From the NCBI RefSeq assembly GCF_026314295.1, contig NZ_CP111108.1, positions 1,488,001 through 1,552,000 on the forward strand: DNA of 64,000 bases, given 5' to 3'. A program made the translations under genes and the position numbers. This DNA comes from Caproicibacterium sp. BJN0003 (GTDB lineage: Bacteria > Bacillota > Clostridia > Oscillospirales > Acutalibacteraceae). The notes under the pieces were generated by a model. The model worked only from the letters and a program-made list of their open reading frames with translations, was not told where the DNA came from and did no database searches. This document shows positions 7,701 to 18,369 of this stretch, one piece after another. The stretch's first letter is position 1; every line of letters begins with the position of its first letter.

Positions 7701-10700
7701 GCTCTGATCTTCATGTTGAACTTGGACATCCCGATAGCACTTCATGCCGGTACCGGCAGGGATCAGTTTACCAATGATAACGTTCTCCTTAAGACCTGTC
7801 AAATGATCGACCTTGCCCTTGATTGCAGCATCGGTCAAAACTCGAGTGGTCTCCTGGAAAGAAGCAGCTGAAAGGAAGGATTCCGTAGCAAGAGATGCCT
7901 TTGTGATACCGAGTAATACTGGGCTACAGGTAGCCTCTTTGAGCCCTTCTTCCCCAGTTGCAATTCGATCACGGACCTCCGCGTTGGCCTCTTTAAAGTT
8001 GCTCTTTTCCACAACGGATCCGGGCAGCAGAGTGGTGTCTCCAGAGTCTTCGACACGAACTTTCTTCATCATCTGACGAACAATTACCTCAATATGCTTA
8101 TCGTTAATATCAACGCCCTGCATCCGGTAAACACGCTGAACTTCTTCAATCAGATAATCCTGCACTGCCTGTGTACCGCTGATTGCCAAAACATCATGCG
8201 GATTGACAGAACCTTCTGTCAGGCGTGTGCCCGCAGTGATTTGGTCTCCCTCATTAACGATGATTCTGGAACCAAACGGAATCAGATAGCTGCGGGATTC
8301 GCCCTTATCATTTGTGACCACCACATGGCGGTTCTTCTTGATATCTTCAAAAGTAATCTTGCCACCAATTTCAGCAATAATTGCCAAATGCTTTGGCCGA
8401 CGTCCTTCGAACAGTTCCTCAACACGCGGAAGGCCTTGTGTAATATCTTCTGCACTGGCAACACCGCCGGTATGGAAGGTACGCATGGTCAACTGTGTGC
8501 CAGGTTCGCCGATAGACTGTGCCGCAACAATACCAACTGCTTCACCAACTGTCACTTCAGATCCTGTTGCCAGGTTCATACCATAGCACTTCTTGCAAAC
8601 GCCATGCTTTGCGCAGCAGCCCAAAACAGAACGAATCTTAATTCTCTTGACACCACGGGATACAATCAGTTCCGCGTCGTCGACAGTCATCATCTTGTCT
8701 TTGGAAACAAGGACTTCTCCGGTCTTTTCATCTACAAAGTCTTCTACCAGATAGCGTCCCAAGAGACGCTCACTCAGAGGCTCAATAACTTCTTTGCCCT
8801 CTTTAATGTCGTAAACTTCAAGGCCATCGGTTGCGCCGCAGTCATCTTCATAAATAATGACATCCTGCGAAACATCAACCAAACGACGGGTAAGGTAGCC
8901 AGAGTCAGCGGTACGCAGAGCGGTATCAGCCAAACCTTTTCGAGCACCACGGGAAGAAATGAAGTATTCCAAGATATTCAAACCTTCACGATAGTTCGCA
9001 CGAATTGGAATTTCAATTGTTTCACCGGACGTATTTGCAATCAATCCACGCATACCGGCGAGCTGACGAATCTGGCTCATAGAACCACGCGCGCCGGAGT
9101 CCGCCATCATAAAGATTGGATTGTAGCGATCCAAGTTTTTCTGCAAAGCATTCGAAACATCTTCGGTTGCCTGCCCCCAGATTTTCAGAACAGCTGCATG
9201 GCGTTCTTCGTTCGAGAGCATACCTTCTTTATACTGATCAGAAACAAGATCGATCTTATCTTCCGCTCCGGCGATAATCTCTTTCTTCTGCGGAGGAATT
9301 GTTGCATCACAAACAGCAACTGTAATTCCAGACAGTGCCGAATATTTATATCCCTGTGATTTAATGGAATCCAAAACCTCACTGGTATCAGCAGTTCCAT
9401 GGATTCTAATGCAGCGCTCGATAATATTTCCAAGCTGCTTCTTGCCAACCAGAAAATCAATTTCAAATTTCAAAGCATTCTCGCGCTTTGTACGATCGAT
9501 AAAGCCCAAATCCTGCGGAATCGGACGATTAAAGATAATCTTGCCGACCGTTGTATCCACCAATCCCGTAATGGTCTCTTCATGATAAACAACAGAGCGG
9601 CGAACTTTAATCTGTGCATGAAGGTCAATGACTTTATTGTCATAAGCCATAATTGCTTCATCGATATCTTTAAAGATTTTGCCTTCGCCCTTTTCGCCGT
9701 CACGGTCCAAGGTCAGCCAATAGGAACCCAACACCATATCCTGCGTCGGCACGGTAACCGGACGTCCGTCAGAAGGCTTCAAAAGGTTGCCGGCTGCCAG
9801 CATCAGGAAACGTGCTTCTGCCTGTGCCTCACTGGAAAGCGGAAGATGGACTGCCATCTGGTCGCCATCGAAGTCGGCGTTATAAGCCGTACATGCCAGC
9901 GGATGAAGTTTCATCGCACGGCCTTCTACCAAGACCGGTTCAAAAGCCTGAATACCTAAACGATGCAACGTAGGTGCACGGTTCAAAAGGACGGGATGAT
10001 TCTTAATAACAATCTCCAGCGCATCCCAAACTTCCGGCTTTGCGCGTTCTACTGCTTTACGGGCAGCTTTAATATTTCCGGCAGCACCGGTTTCCACCAA
10101 GCGCTTCATTACAAAAGGCTTAAAGAGTTCCAATGCCATTTCCTTAGGCAGTCCGCACTGATACATTTTGAGTTCAGGACCAACCACGATAACGGAACGG
10201 CCGGAATAGTCAACACGTTTGCCAAGCAAGTTCTGGCGGAAACGTCCCTGTTTGCCTTTCAGCATATCAGAGAGAGATTTTAACGGGCGGTTGTTAGGGC
10301 CTGTGACCGGACGGCCGCGGCGACCGTTATCGATCAAAGCATCGACCGCTTCCTGCAACATACGCTTTTCGTTGCGTACGATAATATCCGGTGCAGAGAG
10401 TTCCAACAAACGCTTTAAGCGATTGTTTCGGTTAATGACACGGCGATACAGATCATTCAGATCAGAGGTTGCAAACCGTCCGCCGTCCAGCTGAACCATT
10501 GGGCGGATATCCGGTGGGATAACCGGAACCGCATCCAAGATCATCCATTCGGGGCGGTTACCGGAAAGACGAAATGCCTCAATGACTTCCAGACGTTTCA
10601 GAATCCGAATCCGTTTTTGGCCGGAAGCATTTGCAAGCTCATCCTTTAATTCCTGAGAAGTTGATTCCAAATCGACTTCTTCCAAAAGTTTTTTGATCGC

Positions 10701-11216
10701 TTCAGCACCCATACCGGCATCAAAATCATCTTCATATTTTTCGCGCAGATCCCGGTATTCTTTTTCTGTCAGAAGTTGTTTTTTCTGCAGTTCACGGACA
10801 TTGCCCGGATCTGTTACGATATACATTGCAAAATAAAGCACTTTCTCCAACATACGGGGAGAAATATCCAAAACCAGTCCCATACGGGAAGGAATTCCTT
10901 TAAAATACCAAATATGTGATACAGGAGCCGCCAATTCAATATGGCCCATCCGTTCACGGCGAACCTTTGCTCTGGTAACTTCAACACCACAGCGGTCACA
11001 AATCTTGCCCTTATAACGAATCCGTTTATATTTTCCGCAATGGCATTCCCAGTCCTTCTGCGGCCCAAAAATACGCTCGCAAAACAGGCCGTCGCGTTCC
11101 GGCTTTAAAGTACGATAGTTGATCGTCTCAGGCTTTTTGACTTCACCATGCGACCATTCACGGATTTTTTCGGGAGAAGCCAGACCAATTTTAATCGATT
11201 CAAATTCACATTCCAT
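7680..11216 (-). CDS. rpoC: DNA-directed RNA polymerase subunit beta'
   Basis: Catalytic subunit of RNA polymerase, 1178 residues. It has the N-terminal zinc site C58, C60, C73 and C76, the rudder/lid regions, and the active-site NADFDGDQM that binds the catalytic Mg near residue 450. A second zinc cluster ([13 protein letters not shown]) and the [19 protein letters not shown] bridge-helix/trigger-loop segment lie further on. The length is that of Firmicutes beta' without the large insertions of Proteobacteria. It is 18 nt from rpoB and co-transcribed. No clear terminator follows it. Confidence 0.99.
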   Translation of the reverse strand: MECEFESIKIGLASPEKIREWSHGEVKKPETINYRTLKPERDGLFCERIFGPQKDWECHCGKYKRIRYKGKICDRCGVEVTRAKVRRERMGHIELAAPVSHIWYFKGIPSRMGLVLDISPRMLEKVLYFAMYIVTDPGNVRELQKKQLLTEKEYRDLREKYEDDFDAGMGAEAIKKLLEEVDLESTSQELKDELANASGQKRIRILKRLEVIEAFRLSGNRPEWMILDAVPVIPPDIRPMVQLDGGRFATSDLNDLYRRVINRNNRLKRLLELSAPDIIVRNEKRMLQEAVDALIDNGRRGRPVTGPNNRPLKSLSDMLKGKQGRFRQNLLGKRVDYSGRSVIVVGPELKMYQCGLPKEMALELFKPFVMKRLVETGAAGNIKAARKAVERAKPEVWDALEIVIKNHPVLLNRAPTLHRLGIQAFEPVLVEGRAMKLHPLACTAYNADFDGDQMAVHLPLSSEAQAEARFLMLAAGNLLKPSDGRPVTVPTQDMVLGSYWLTLDRDGEKGEGKIFKDIDEAIMAYDNKVIDLHAQIKVRRSVVYHEETITGLVDTTVGKIIFNRPIPQDLGFIDRTKRENALKFEIDFLVGKKQLGNIIERCIRIHGTADTSEVLDSIKSQGYKYSALSGITVAVCDATIPPQKKEIIAGAEDKIDLVSDQYKEGMLSNEERHAAVLKIWGQATEDVSNALQKNLDRYNPIFMMADSGARGSMSQIRQLAGMRGLIANTSGETIEIPIRANYREGLNILEYFISSRGARKGLADTALRTADSGYLTRRLVDVSQDVIIYEDDCGATDGLEVYDIKEGKEVIEPLSERLLGRYLVEDFVDEKTGEVLVSKDKMMTVDDAELIVSRGVKRIKIRSVLGCCAKHGVCKKCYGMNLATGSEVTVGEAVGIVAAQSIGEPGTQLTMRTFHTGGVASAEDITQGLPRVEELFEGRRPKHLAIIAEIGGKITFEDIKKNRHVVVTNDKGESRSYLIPFGSRIIVNEGDQITAGTRLTEGSVNPHDVLAISGTQAVQDYLIEEVQRVYRMQGVDINDKHIEVIVRQMMKKVRVEDSGDTTLLPGSVVEKSNFKEANAEVRDRIATGEEGLKEATCSPVLLGITKASLATESFLSAASFQETTRVLTDAAIKGKVDHLTGLKENVIIGKLIPAGTGMKCYRDVQVQHEDQSLTSHAI

Positions 11217-11234
11217 ACGCTACGGTTACCCCCT

Positions 11235-14200
11235 TCATTCTTTGTCGTCCGTCTTGTCGGCATTGCCGTCAAACTCGTCGTCATCCATTGTGTCGTCTTC
11301 GAAGTCATCGTCCTTTTCAAAGTCATCGCTGTCTTCGTTTTCATCCGACTTGCCGTCAAACAAGACATCTTCTGCGTCATCTACCGAGTAACCATCCAGG
11401 TCATCGGCAACATTCGGTTCATCAAAGCTCTTTTCCGCAGCAGAGAAACTAACATCGTCATCGTCGTCCTCAAAGCTCTTGAGATCGACTTCCTCCTGAT
11501 TATGGTCAAGCAGCTTGACATCAAGGCCAAGGCTCTGCAGCTCTTTAATCAGCACCTTAAAGGATTCCGGAATGCCCGGTTTCGGGATATTCTGACCCTT
11601 TACGATTGCTTCATAAGTTTTAACACGACCGACCACATCATCGGATTTTACAGTCAAGATTTCCTGCAGAGTATAAGCGGCTCCATATGCTTCCAATGCC
11701 CAAACTTCCATCTCGCCGAAACGCTGACCGCCAAACTGTGCTTTGCCGCCCAGAGGCTGCTGCGTAACCAGTGAATATGGGCCGGTGGAACGTGCATGAA
11801 TCTTATCATCGACCAGATGATGCAGCTTGAGGTAATACATGATTCCGACAGTGACCGGATTATCAAAATGTTCTCCTGTACGGCCATCACGAAGCATGAT
11901 CTTGCCGTCTTCGCTCATTCCTGCTTCACGGAAGCACTCTCGGATATCCTCTTCATGTGCGCCATCAAAAACAGGCGTCATGATCTTCCATCCAAGAGCC
12001 TTTGCCGCCATTCCTAAATGGACCTCCAAGACCTGTCCGATATTCATACGGGAAGGAACGCCCAGAGGATTCAAAACAATATCCAGCGGTGTGCCGTCCG
12101 GCAGATACGGCATATCTTCTACCGGTAAAATTCTAGAAACAACGCCTTTATTACCATGACGGCCCGCCATTTTATCGCCTACGCTGATCTTACGTTTTTG
12201 AGCAATATAGCAGCGAACTACTTTATTGACTCCCGGGCTTAATTCGTCGTGGCTGTTTTCACGAGTAAAGACTTTTACATCTACAACAATTCCATATTCG
12301 CCATGCGGTACACGCAGAGAAGTATCTCTGACTTCTCTTGCTTTCTCGCCAAAGATTGCACGCAGCAAACGCTCTTCTGCGGTCAGCTCAGTTTCACCTT
12401 TCGGTGTTACCTTTCCGACCAGGATATCACCCGCACGTACCTCGGCACCTACACGGATAATTCCATCTTCGTCGAGATCTTTTAAAAGATCCTCATTGAC
12501 GTTTGGAATATCACGAGTAATTTCTTCCGGCCCAAGCTTTGTATCACGTGCCTCGGTCTCATGCTCCTCAATATGAATGGAAGTGTAAACATCTTCGCGG
12601 ACTACTTTTTCGCTGATCAATACAGCATCTTCGTAGTTGTAGCCTTCCCATGTCATAAAGCCGATCAGAGCATTTTTACCGAGCGAAATTTCGCCGTCTT
12701 TAGTAGCCGGTCCATCCGCCAGAACATCGCCCTTTTGGACTCGGTCATTTGCATTGACAACCGGAACCTGATTGATGCAAGTTCCCTGGTTGGAACGCAT
12801 AAATTTAATAATATGATAAGAATCAAGTTTTCCGTCATCGGTAATGACTTCTACTCTATCCGCGCTGACACTCTTAACAACGCCTGCATGCTTTGCCAGT
12901 ACACAGACGCCGCTATCAACACCGGCTTTATATTCCATACCGGTTCCAACGATTGGAGACTCCGTTGTAAGAAGCGGCACTGCCTGCCGCTGCATGTTGG
13001 AGCCCATCAATGCACGGTTGGCATCATCATTCTCCAAGAATGGGATCATCGCTGTTGCTACAGAAACAACCATTCGCGGAGAAACGTCCATATAATCCGC
13101 TTTTTCAGCTTCCACTTCTACAAACTGATCGCGGTAACGGCCGTTGACCTTTGAATGGAGAAAATGTCCATCTTTATCCAGCGGCTCATTTGCCTGTGCG
13201 ACGATAAAATCATCTTCCACATCAGCTGTCATATAGACAACATCTCTCGTAACAACACCGGTCTTTTTATCGACTTTCCGGAAAGGAGCTTCGATAAAAC
13301 CATATTCATTAATCCGGGCAAAAGTTGCCAGATAAGAAATCAGACCGATGTTCGGGCCTTCAGGCGTCTCAATTGGGCACATACGGCCATAATGCGTATA
13401 GTGAACATCACGAACTTCGAATCCTGCACGGTCACGGGATAGACCTCCAGGTCCCAAAGCAGAAAGACGACGTTTATGCGTCAGTTCTGCCAGTGGGTTT
13501 GTCTGGTCCATAAACTGAGACAGCGGAGAAGATCCAAAGAACTCCTTGATAGCGGAAGTTACCGGGCGAATATTGATCAGGGAATGCGGAGTCAAAACTT
13601 CGAGTTCCTGTGCCTGCAGAGTCATACGTTCACGAATGACTCTCTCCAAACGAGAGAAACCAATTCGGAACTGATTCTGCAGCAATTCGCCGACTGAACG
13701 GATTCGACGGTTGCCCAAATGATCAATATCATCTGTGGTACCGAGTCCAATCGCCAAGCAGTTCATATAATTAATCGTTGCAAAAATATCATCAATAATG
13801 ATATGCTTCGGGATTAACTCATCAATTCTGCTGCGAATTGCATCTTTGAGATCGTCCCCAGTTACGCCGGATTCCAGAATCTCATTGAGAATTGTAAAGC
13901 GAACACGTTCATTTACGCCGCATTCCTCTTTCGCATCAAAATCGACAAATTTCTGAATATCGACCATCCCGTTAGAAAGGACTTTGACTTCCTTCTCGTT
14001 GACTGTTACACAAACACAGGAAACCCCTGCGTCATCCATCTCATGGGCAAGTTCCATATTGACAACAGTGCCCGCTTCAGCCATCAGCTCTCCTGTAGAA
14101 GGATTCACCACGGGTTGGCTCAAAGTCTGGCCGACAATACGACCGGCAAGATTTAATTTTTTATTGTATTTATAGCGTCCTACACGGGAAAGATCATATC

Positions 14201-14996
14201 GACGATCATCAAAGAACAGGCCGTTCAAATGAGCCTGTGCGCTCTCGATGGTTGGCGGCTCACTCGGACGAAGCTTTTTATAAATCTCAAAAAGAGCTTC
14301 TTCTGTGTTCTTACAAGGGTCTTTCTCGATTGTAGCGTGCATCCGATCATCGTCACCGAAATAATCATAAATTTCTTGATCGGTTCCGAGGCCCAACGCC
14401 CGGATAAGAATTGTTACCGGAAGTTTGCGGTTTTTATCGATCCGCACATAAAAAACATCATTCGCGTCATTTTCATATTCCAACCATGCGCCACGATTCG
14501 GAATCACTGTAGAACTAAAAAGTTCTTTACCGGTTTTATCGTACTCCATCTTATAGTAGACGCCCGGAGAACGAACCAACTGAGAAACGATTACACGTTC
14601 AGCACCATTGATTACAAAAGTGCCGCCCTCTGTCATCAGCGGGAAATCGCCCATAAAGACGTCGGATTCCTTGATTTCTCCGCTCTCTTTATTGAGCAGC
14701 CTGGCGGTCACATGCAAAGGCGCCGCATAAGTGGCATCGCGCTCTTTACACTCTTCCACGGAATAGTTTGGTTTATCGGTATCCAGATGATAGTCGATAA
14801 AATCCAAAACCAGATTTCCCGTGTAGTCGGTAATGCCCGAAACATCTTTAAAGACTTCCTTGAGGCCTTCATCCAGAAACCACTGATAAGAATTTTTCTG
14901 GATTTCGATCAGGTTGGGCATTTCCAAGACTTCGTCAATCTTGGAAAAACTCATCCGGACATTTTTTCCTACCTTAACCGGTTTGACATTCACCAT
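11235..14996 (-). CDS. rpoB: DNA-directed RNA polymerase subunit beta
   Basis: Catalytic RNA polymerase subunit, about 1253 residues. The rifampicin pocket ([20 protein letters not shown], then ALGPGG) has the usual sensitive residues. The C-terminal clamp segment [20 protein letters not shown] is followed by an unusual tail of about 80 residues, nearly all D, E, S and K. The start is uncertain. I use the ATG at 14994-14996 ([16 protein letters not shown]) because homology begins there and GGAGTG lies 9 nt upstream. In-frame ATGs at 15017 and 15038 have no SD sequence. The gene is transcribed with rpoC and is not preceded by rplJ-rplL. Confidence 0.97.
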   Translation of the reverse strand: MVNVKPVKVGKNVRMSFSKIDEVLEMPNLIEIQKNSYQWFLDEGLKEVFKDVSGITDYTGNLVLDFIDYHLDTDKPNYSVEECKERDATYAAPLHVTARLLNKESGEIKESDVFMGDFPLMTEGGTFVINGAERVIVSQLVRSPGVYYKMEYDKTGKELFSSTVIPNRGAWLEYENDANDVFYVRIDKNRKLPVTILIRALGLGTDQEIYDYFGDDDRMHATIEKDPCKNTEEALFEIYKKLRPSEPPTIESAQAHLNGLFFDDRRYDLSRVGRYKYNKKLNLAGRIVGQTLSQPVVNPSTGELMAEAGTVVNMELAHEMDDAGVSCVCVTVNEKEVKVLSNGMVDIQKFVDFDAKEECGVNERVRFTILNEILESGVTGDDLKDAIRSRIDELIPKHIIIDDIFATINYMNCLAIGLGTTDDIDHLGNRRIRSVGELLQNQFRIGFSRLERVIRERMTLQAQELEVLTPHSLINIRPVTSAIKEFFGSSPLSQFMDQTNPLAELTHKRRLSALGPGGLSRDRAGFEVRDVHYTHYGRMCPIETPEGPNIGLISYLATFARINEYGFIEAPFRKVDKKTGVVTRDVVYMTADVEDDFIVAQANEPLDKDGHFLHSKVNGRYRDQFVEVEAEKADYMDVSPRMVVSVATAMIPFLENDDANRALMGSNMQRQAVPLLTTESPIVGTGMEYKAGVDSGVCVLAKHAGVVKSVSADRVEVITDDGKLDSYHIIKFMRSNQGTCINQVPVVNANDRVQKGDVLADGPATKDGEISLGKNALIGFMTWEGYNYEDAVLISEKVVREDVYTSIHIEEHETEARDTKLGPEEITRDIPNVNEDLLKDLDEDGIIRVGAEVRAGDILVGKVTPKGETELTAEERLLRAIFGEKAREVRDTSLRVPHGEYGIVVDVKVFTRENSHDELSPGVNKVVRCYIAQKRKISVGDKMAGRHGNKGVVSRILPVEDMPYLPDGTPLDIVLNPLGVPSRMNIGQVLEVHLGMAAKALGWKIMTPVFDGAHEEDIRECFREAGMSEDGKIMLRDGRTGEHFDNPVTVGIMYYLKLHHLVDDKIHARSTGPYSLVTQQPLGGKAQFGGQRFGEMEVWALEAYGAAYTLQEILTVKSDDVVGRVKTYEAIVKGQNIPKPGIPESFKVLIKELQSLGLDVKLLDHNQEEVDLKSFEDDDDDVSFSAAEKSFDEPNVADDLDGYSVDDAEDVLFDGKSDENEDSDDFEKDDDFEDDTMDDDEFDGNADKTDDKE

Positions 14997-15178
14997 TGGC
15001 AGAATCACTCCATTCATGTATTTGCCACTTTCTGGCATTTGAAACGAAAGCGTCTTATTTTAAATCTCTTGCACCACTCTTTGTAATCCAACGAATTACT
15101 CTTGCCTTTTTACAAAGAACATGATAATATAAATAAGTAATCGAATAGGCACACTTATCTATGATGATGCAGTATATT

Positions 15179-15207
15179 ATTTTATAACAAGTTAAAAGAA
15201 TTGTCAA
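15179..15207 (-). promoter_or_regulatory. Promoter of rpoBC
   Basis: TTGACA at 15202-15207 and TAAAAT at 15179-15184 with a 17-bp spacer. The transcript would have a leader of roughly 170 nt before rpoB. Confidence 0.75.
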
Positions 15208-15250
15208 GGAAATCCAATGATTTCTCTTGACTTTTTATTTTTTACGTGCT

Positions 15251-15296
15251 AATAGGGCTTGCTATCTGTAAAAAACGGACAGCAAGCCCTATTATT
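15251..15296. terminator. Bidirectional terminator between the orphan gene and rpoB
   Basis: AATAGGGCTTGCT (15251-15263) pairs perfectly with AGCAAGCCCTATT (15281-15293) over a 17-nt loop. T-rich sequence flanks it in the plus direction and A/T-rich sequence in the minus direction. It would stop transcription from the orphan gene before it enters rpoB. Confidence 0.88.
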
Positions 15297-15388
15297 TTAC
15301 CTTATCCCAATCAACAAGACCATTCATCAATCTTCATCAATGCAGGTCACAGTCTACTGATCGATCCCATTTTTCATTCTGCTCCTCT

Positions 15389-16006
15389 TTAATGGTTGTC
15401 CGGATTTTTTCCATAAAGCTGAAGCAAAAGTTTTTGGCTAAACTCAAGTTCTATTTTTAATTTTTGGTTCTCTTGTATTTTCTGCGCAAGCTCTTTTCGT
15501 AAGCGATTCAGCTCTTTTGTCATCTCTTCTGACTGATTCGGAACTACAACGGAATTTTTTTCTAAAACATCTTGTTTCTGTGACTCTCTCTTGAGTTTCA
15601 AATTTAGAATGCTTTTCTTGTTTAAGGTACTTTCCTTGCTCGGAATGTTTTTCTCGTTTAGAGCGCTTTCTTTTGAGCTCGTTTCAATCGGAAAATTTTG
15701 TCGCAGAGGAGCAGGAGATAAATCGTTTTTAAAAGGAATCCGGTATTCCTTTTTTTCTGTCTGACGTTTTGCTTGATCCGTTTGATTGGATTCCAAATGC
15801 AAATTTTTATCCAACTTTTTCTGTACTGTCTTTGGCTGTGAAATACTGACAATACGGCAGTCTGGGGTCACTTTGTAGAACCCTTCCGGCAGCTTCATTT
15901 GTTCCCGTATCGAAACTTGTTTTAAGGGCTGTAATTCCTGCACTCTTTCTGTATCTTCCGACATTTTCTCCAAATCTAAATTCTTTGCAATGATTTCTTC
16001 ACGCAT
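15389..16006 (-). CDS. Hypothetical protein with low-complexity middle and C-terminal coiled coil
   Basis: A 205-residue protein I do not recognise. It has no signal peptide or membrane helix. Residues about 1-65 are acidic to mixed and contain KLPEGFYKVTPDCRIVSIS, the most ordered-looking part. Residues about 75-150 are rich in K, S, E, N and Q with a short imperfect repeat (KESALNEKNI / KESTLNKKSI). Residues about 155-200 form a predicted coiled coil (ELNRLRKELAQKIQENQKLK and onward). AAAGGAG precedes the ATG and it is divergent from the GH5 gene. Good SD and uninterrupted frame support a real gene; function is unknown. Confidence 0.7.
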   Translation of the reverse strand: MREEIIAKNLDLEKMSEDTERVQELQPLKQVSIREQMKLPEGFYKVTPDCRIVSISQPKTVQKKLDKNLHLESNQTDQAKRQTEKKEYRIPFKNDLSPAPLRQNFPIETSSKESALNEKNIPSKESTLNKKSILNLKLKRESQKQDVLEKNSVVVPNQSEEMTKELNRLRKELAQKIQENQKLKIELEFSQKLLLQLYGKNPDNH

Positions 16007-16030
16007 AAAACAAATTTCTCCTTTAAAAGA

Positions 16031-16059
16031 TTGTTTCTTTGGAATTTTCCGGATATAAT
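16031..16059 (+). promoter_or_regulatory. Promoter of the GH5 gene
   Basis: TTGTTT at 16031-16036 and TATAAT at 16054-16059 with a 17-bp spacer, about 38 nt before the start codon. Confidence 0.7.
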
Positions 16060-16096
16060 AATTGGTAAATGTATAAAATCATAAGGAGGGCATGCC

Positions 16097-17113
16097 ATGA
16101 AACGGCTCTCACTATTTTTATTTGCTTCTGTCTTCTGCTTCTTTCTTCTTGCTGGATGTTCTACACAAACCACTGAAAAAGCAGAGCCTCCTGTACTAAC
16201 AAAATGTATTAATATTGGAAATTGTCTAGAGGCTCCAAAAGGAGTCAGTTGGGATGTTCCCATGAACCCGTCTTACTTTTCTCTGATAAAAAAGGCAGGA
16301 TTTCAATGTGTACGTCTACCAGTGCGTTTTTCCGACTATGCAGATAAAAGCCGTCCGGATTATCTTTTGGATGAATCTTTCTTAAAAAAGATTGACTCTT
16401 ATATCAACGAAGCACTCAGTCAAAATCTAACTTTGGTTCTGGATTTGCATCACTTTATGGAAATCATGGACAAACCTAACGATAACATTAATTGTTTAAT
16501 TGCGATTTGGGATCAACTCTCACGGCGATACAAAGATTATCCAAATGCGCTTGTTTTTGAGCTGCTTAATGAGCCACAAGGAAATTTGGACAGTGCAACT
16601 TGGAACAGCTATTTACAAAGAATTGTTCAAACGATTCGCAAAAACGACACCAAGCATTACTTAATCGTCGGCGGTGCAAACTACAATTCCATTGATTCTC
16701 TTTCAGCACTGGAACTACCAAAAGATGATCGTTTAATTGCAACCGTCCACTACTATGAACCGAATAATGTCACATTTCAAGGGGATCCTTATCACGCAGG
16801 GTTTGAGAACCTCCATGATATCACATGGACCGGAACAAACGAAGTAACTGCTTATCTGAAAATGCGATTGGAAACCGCCAAAAAATGGGCCGATGCACAC
16901 AATGTTCCTCTCTTCCTGGGGGAGTTTGGAATCAGCCGTGAAGCGCCTGCACAAACGAGGGTAGCTTGGACCAACGCAGTTGTTCAGGAATGTGAAAAAT
17001 CGGGAATCAGCTACGGATACTGGGAATTTGCTTCCGGATTTGGGATCTATGACCTGAGCACTTCCTCTTGGAATACCAATATGCTGAACGCATTAGTTGG
17101 AAGCGGTTCTTAA
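16097..17113 (+). CDS. Glycoside hydrolase family 5 lipoprotein (endo-beta-1,4-glucanase-like)
   Basis: A 338-residue secreted lipoprotein: basic start, hydrophobic stretch and lipobox LAGC with C21 as the lipidated residue. The rest is a GH5 TIM barrel, with the general acid E159 in ELLNEP, H218 and Y220 in VHYY, and the nucleophile E276 in FLGEFG. These are the GH5 catalytic positions. GH5 enzymes cut cellulose and related glucans. Clostridial and proteobacterial cellulose-synthesis loci carry a cognate glucanase (CcsZ or BcsZ), and the genes converging on it here are of that type, so a role in trimming a locally made glucan is the best inference. Its stop codon overlaps that of the DHHW gene. 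GGAGGG precedes the ATG. Confidence 0.9.
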   Translation: MKRLSLFLFASVFCFFLLAGCSTQTTEKAEPPVLTKCINIGNCLEAPKGVSWDVPMNPSYFSLIKKAGFQCVRLPVRFSDYADKSRPDYLLDESFLKKIDSYINEALSQNLTLVLDLHHFMEIMDKPNDNINCLIAIWDQLSRRYKDYPNALVFELLNEPQGNLDSATWNSYLQRIVQTIRKNDTKHYLIVGGANYNSIDSLSALELPKDDRLIATVHYYEPNNVTFQGDPYHAGFENLHDITWTGTNEVTAYLKMRLETAKKWADAHNVPLFLGEFGISREAPAQTRVAWTNAVVQECEKSGISYGYWEFASGFGIYDLSTSSWNTNMLNALVGSGS

Positions 17114-18354
17114 TGGGCAGCCTGCAAACCATCATCCGAATAGAACGTAAAGAAATCCGTTGTTAAATTCTGCGGAGAAAAGCTGACAAAAACGTCATCA
17201 AAATGATATTGATCAATGACATCCTGGATATTTCCGCCATAGTAGCGCGGATCGATCATATAGACTTTCGAACAGCCCAGCGAAAAGAACGATGCCACTG
17301 GTACCATCAGAGAATCCTTAATAAACAAAACTTTTTTCCCATCCGGATGATCAAAATTGGTAATTTCCACAAAGCCCGGATTTCCATCCATATAAGTAAA
17401 ATATTTATCGCACTCGGCATCATAAATATCTCCGCCCGAAAGCATAGAAGTAAAGCAGACCGATTGCTCAAAACGCCCGTTGGCTGTGATTGCCTGATTA
17501 CTTCCCTGTGCATAAAAGAAATAATTGGTATCAAATTTGGGATAAATAAAATCAAAATCTTCCGCTCCAGAATACAGAATTCCTTCCTTACGTCCCATTG
17601 ACCCCAGATATGAATTTTTATAAATAATTTGATTGTAATTATTGATATCTGTATAATAGGCTTTATTTGGAAACCCAAAATCATACTTCTCGTCTACAAC
17701 ATCTGCAAAACTTTTAAACGCATTAAAAGCAGTTTGAACCTTCCAATGATGATCTGTCCGATAAAAGCTGTCTTGCGTATAAGTTCCATTTTCTTTCATA
17801 ACTTCCCGAAAGTCCAATGTGTCAATCTGGTGGCTGCGCATTTCATCCAAAAACAAGTCTGCCGTTTCGTTCGCGTAATTGTAGGGAATTCCCTTTTCGA
17901 ACTTGGTAACTCCTTCAATATATTTATCAGGCGTCATTACATACATCACATGGCTGCCTACCGACTCGGCGTCCTTTTTTAATCGTTCCATTCTCTCTGA
18001 AATCGTCTGAACATCATTGGGGCCTGTCGTAAAATAGGTATAATGCAGGGAGCCGTCTTCTGCTTTTACGACTTCAAAGTTATTAACTTCTTTTTTATCC
18101 ATCAGCTTTTGCAAATATCCATAAGTTTCAATAAATCCATATTTTCCAAACACTTCTGTACTAGCAGTATTATTAAGATTGGTGACTAAATTTGAAAAGG
18201 TCTGTGGTTTTTCAGAAGTACTTGATGTTTGGTAGTCACTGACATCTTTTTGCAAAGAAGGAAACACTGTCTGAATGTTTAAAATAGCCATCACAAAAAG
18301 GAGCGTCACGAACAAGGCCGCTGTCACTGTTTTTTTCGTAAAAAAATGTTTCAT
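17110..18354 (-). CDS. DHHW-family protein, polysaccharide O-acetylation (AlgX/AlgJ-like)
   Basis: A 414-residue protein with one N-terminal signal or anchor helix (about 8-30) and an extracytoplasmic SGNH-like domain. The family motif is visible as RTDHHWKV, with KKVLFIKDSLMVPVASFF (a serine in KDS) towards the C-terminus, as in AlgJ/AlgX-type acetyl-transfer proteins. Such proteins take acetyl groups delivered by an MBOAT partner, and the MBOAT gene lies directly upstream (15 nt away). It should therefore acetylate the exopolysaccharide of this locus outside the membrane. The acceptor glucan is inferred from context. Confidence 0.85.
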   Translation of the reverse strand: MKHFFTKKTVTAALFVTLLFVMAILNIQTVFPSLQKDVSDYQTSSTSEKPQTFSNLVTNLNNTASTEVFGKYGFIETYGYLQKLMDKKEVNNFEVVKAEDGSLHYTYFTTGPNDVQTISERMERLKKDAESVGSHVMYVMTPDKYIEGVTKFEKGIPYNYANETADLFLDEMRSHQIDTLDFREVMKENGTYTQDSFYRTDHHWKVQTAFNAFKSFADVVDEKYDFGFPNKAYYTDINNYNQIIYKNSYLGSMGRKEGILYSGAEDFDFIYPKFDTNYFFYAQGSNQAITANGRFEQSVCFTSMLSGGDIYDAECDKYFTYMDGNPGFVEITNFDHPDGKKVLFIKDSLMVPVASFFSLGCSKVYMIDPRYYGGNIQDVIDQYHFDDVFVSFSPQNLTTDFFTFYSDDGLQAAH

Positions 18355-18369
18355 TAACCTCGGCTCCTT

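Larger units (their letters stand above)
14997..15388. other. Intergenic region upstream of rpoB
   Basis: About 390 nt without a gene. It holds the rpoB promoter (15179-15207), a leader in which CTTTGTAA and TTACAAAG (around 15080-15120) can pair, and a strong bidirectional terminator (15251-15293). Between the terminator and the orphan gene ending at 15389 I see nothing recognisable. Confidence 0.6.

Noticed and set aside
8094-9359. A 421-codon open frame antisense to rpoC
   Set aside because: Shadow of a strongly conserved gene; composition is rich in Cys, His and Phe without a domain pattern.
15040-15170. L10-type (rplJ) autoregulatory leader upstream of rpoB
   Set aside because: rplJ-rplL are not here and I do not see the kink-turn consensus; only a simple CTTTGTAA/TTACAAAG pairing is visible.
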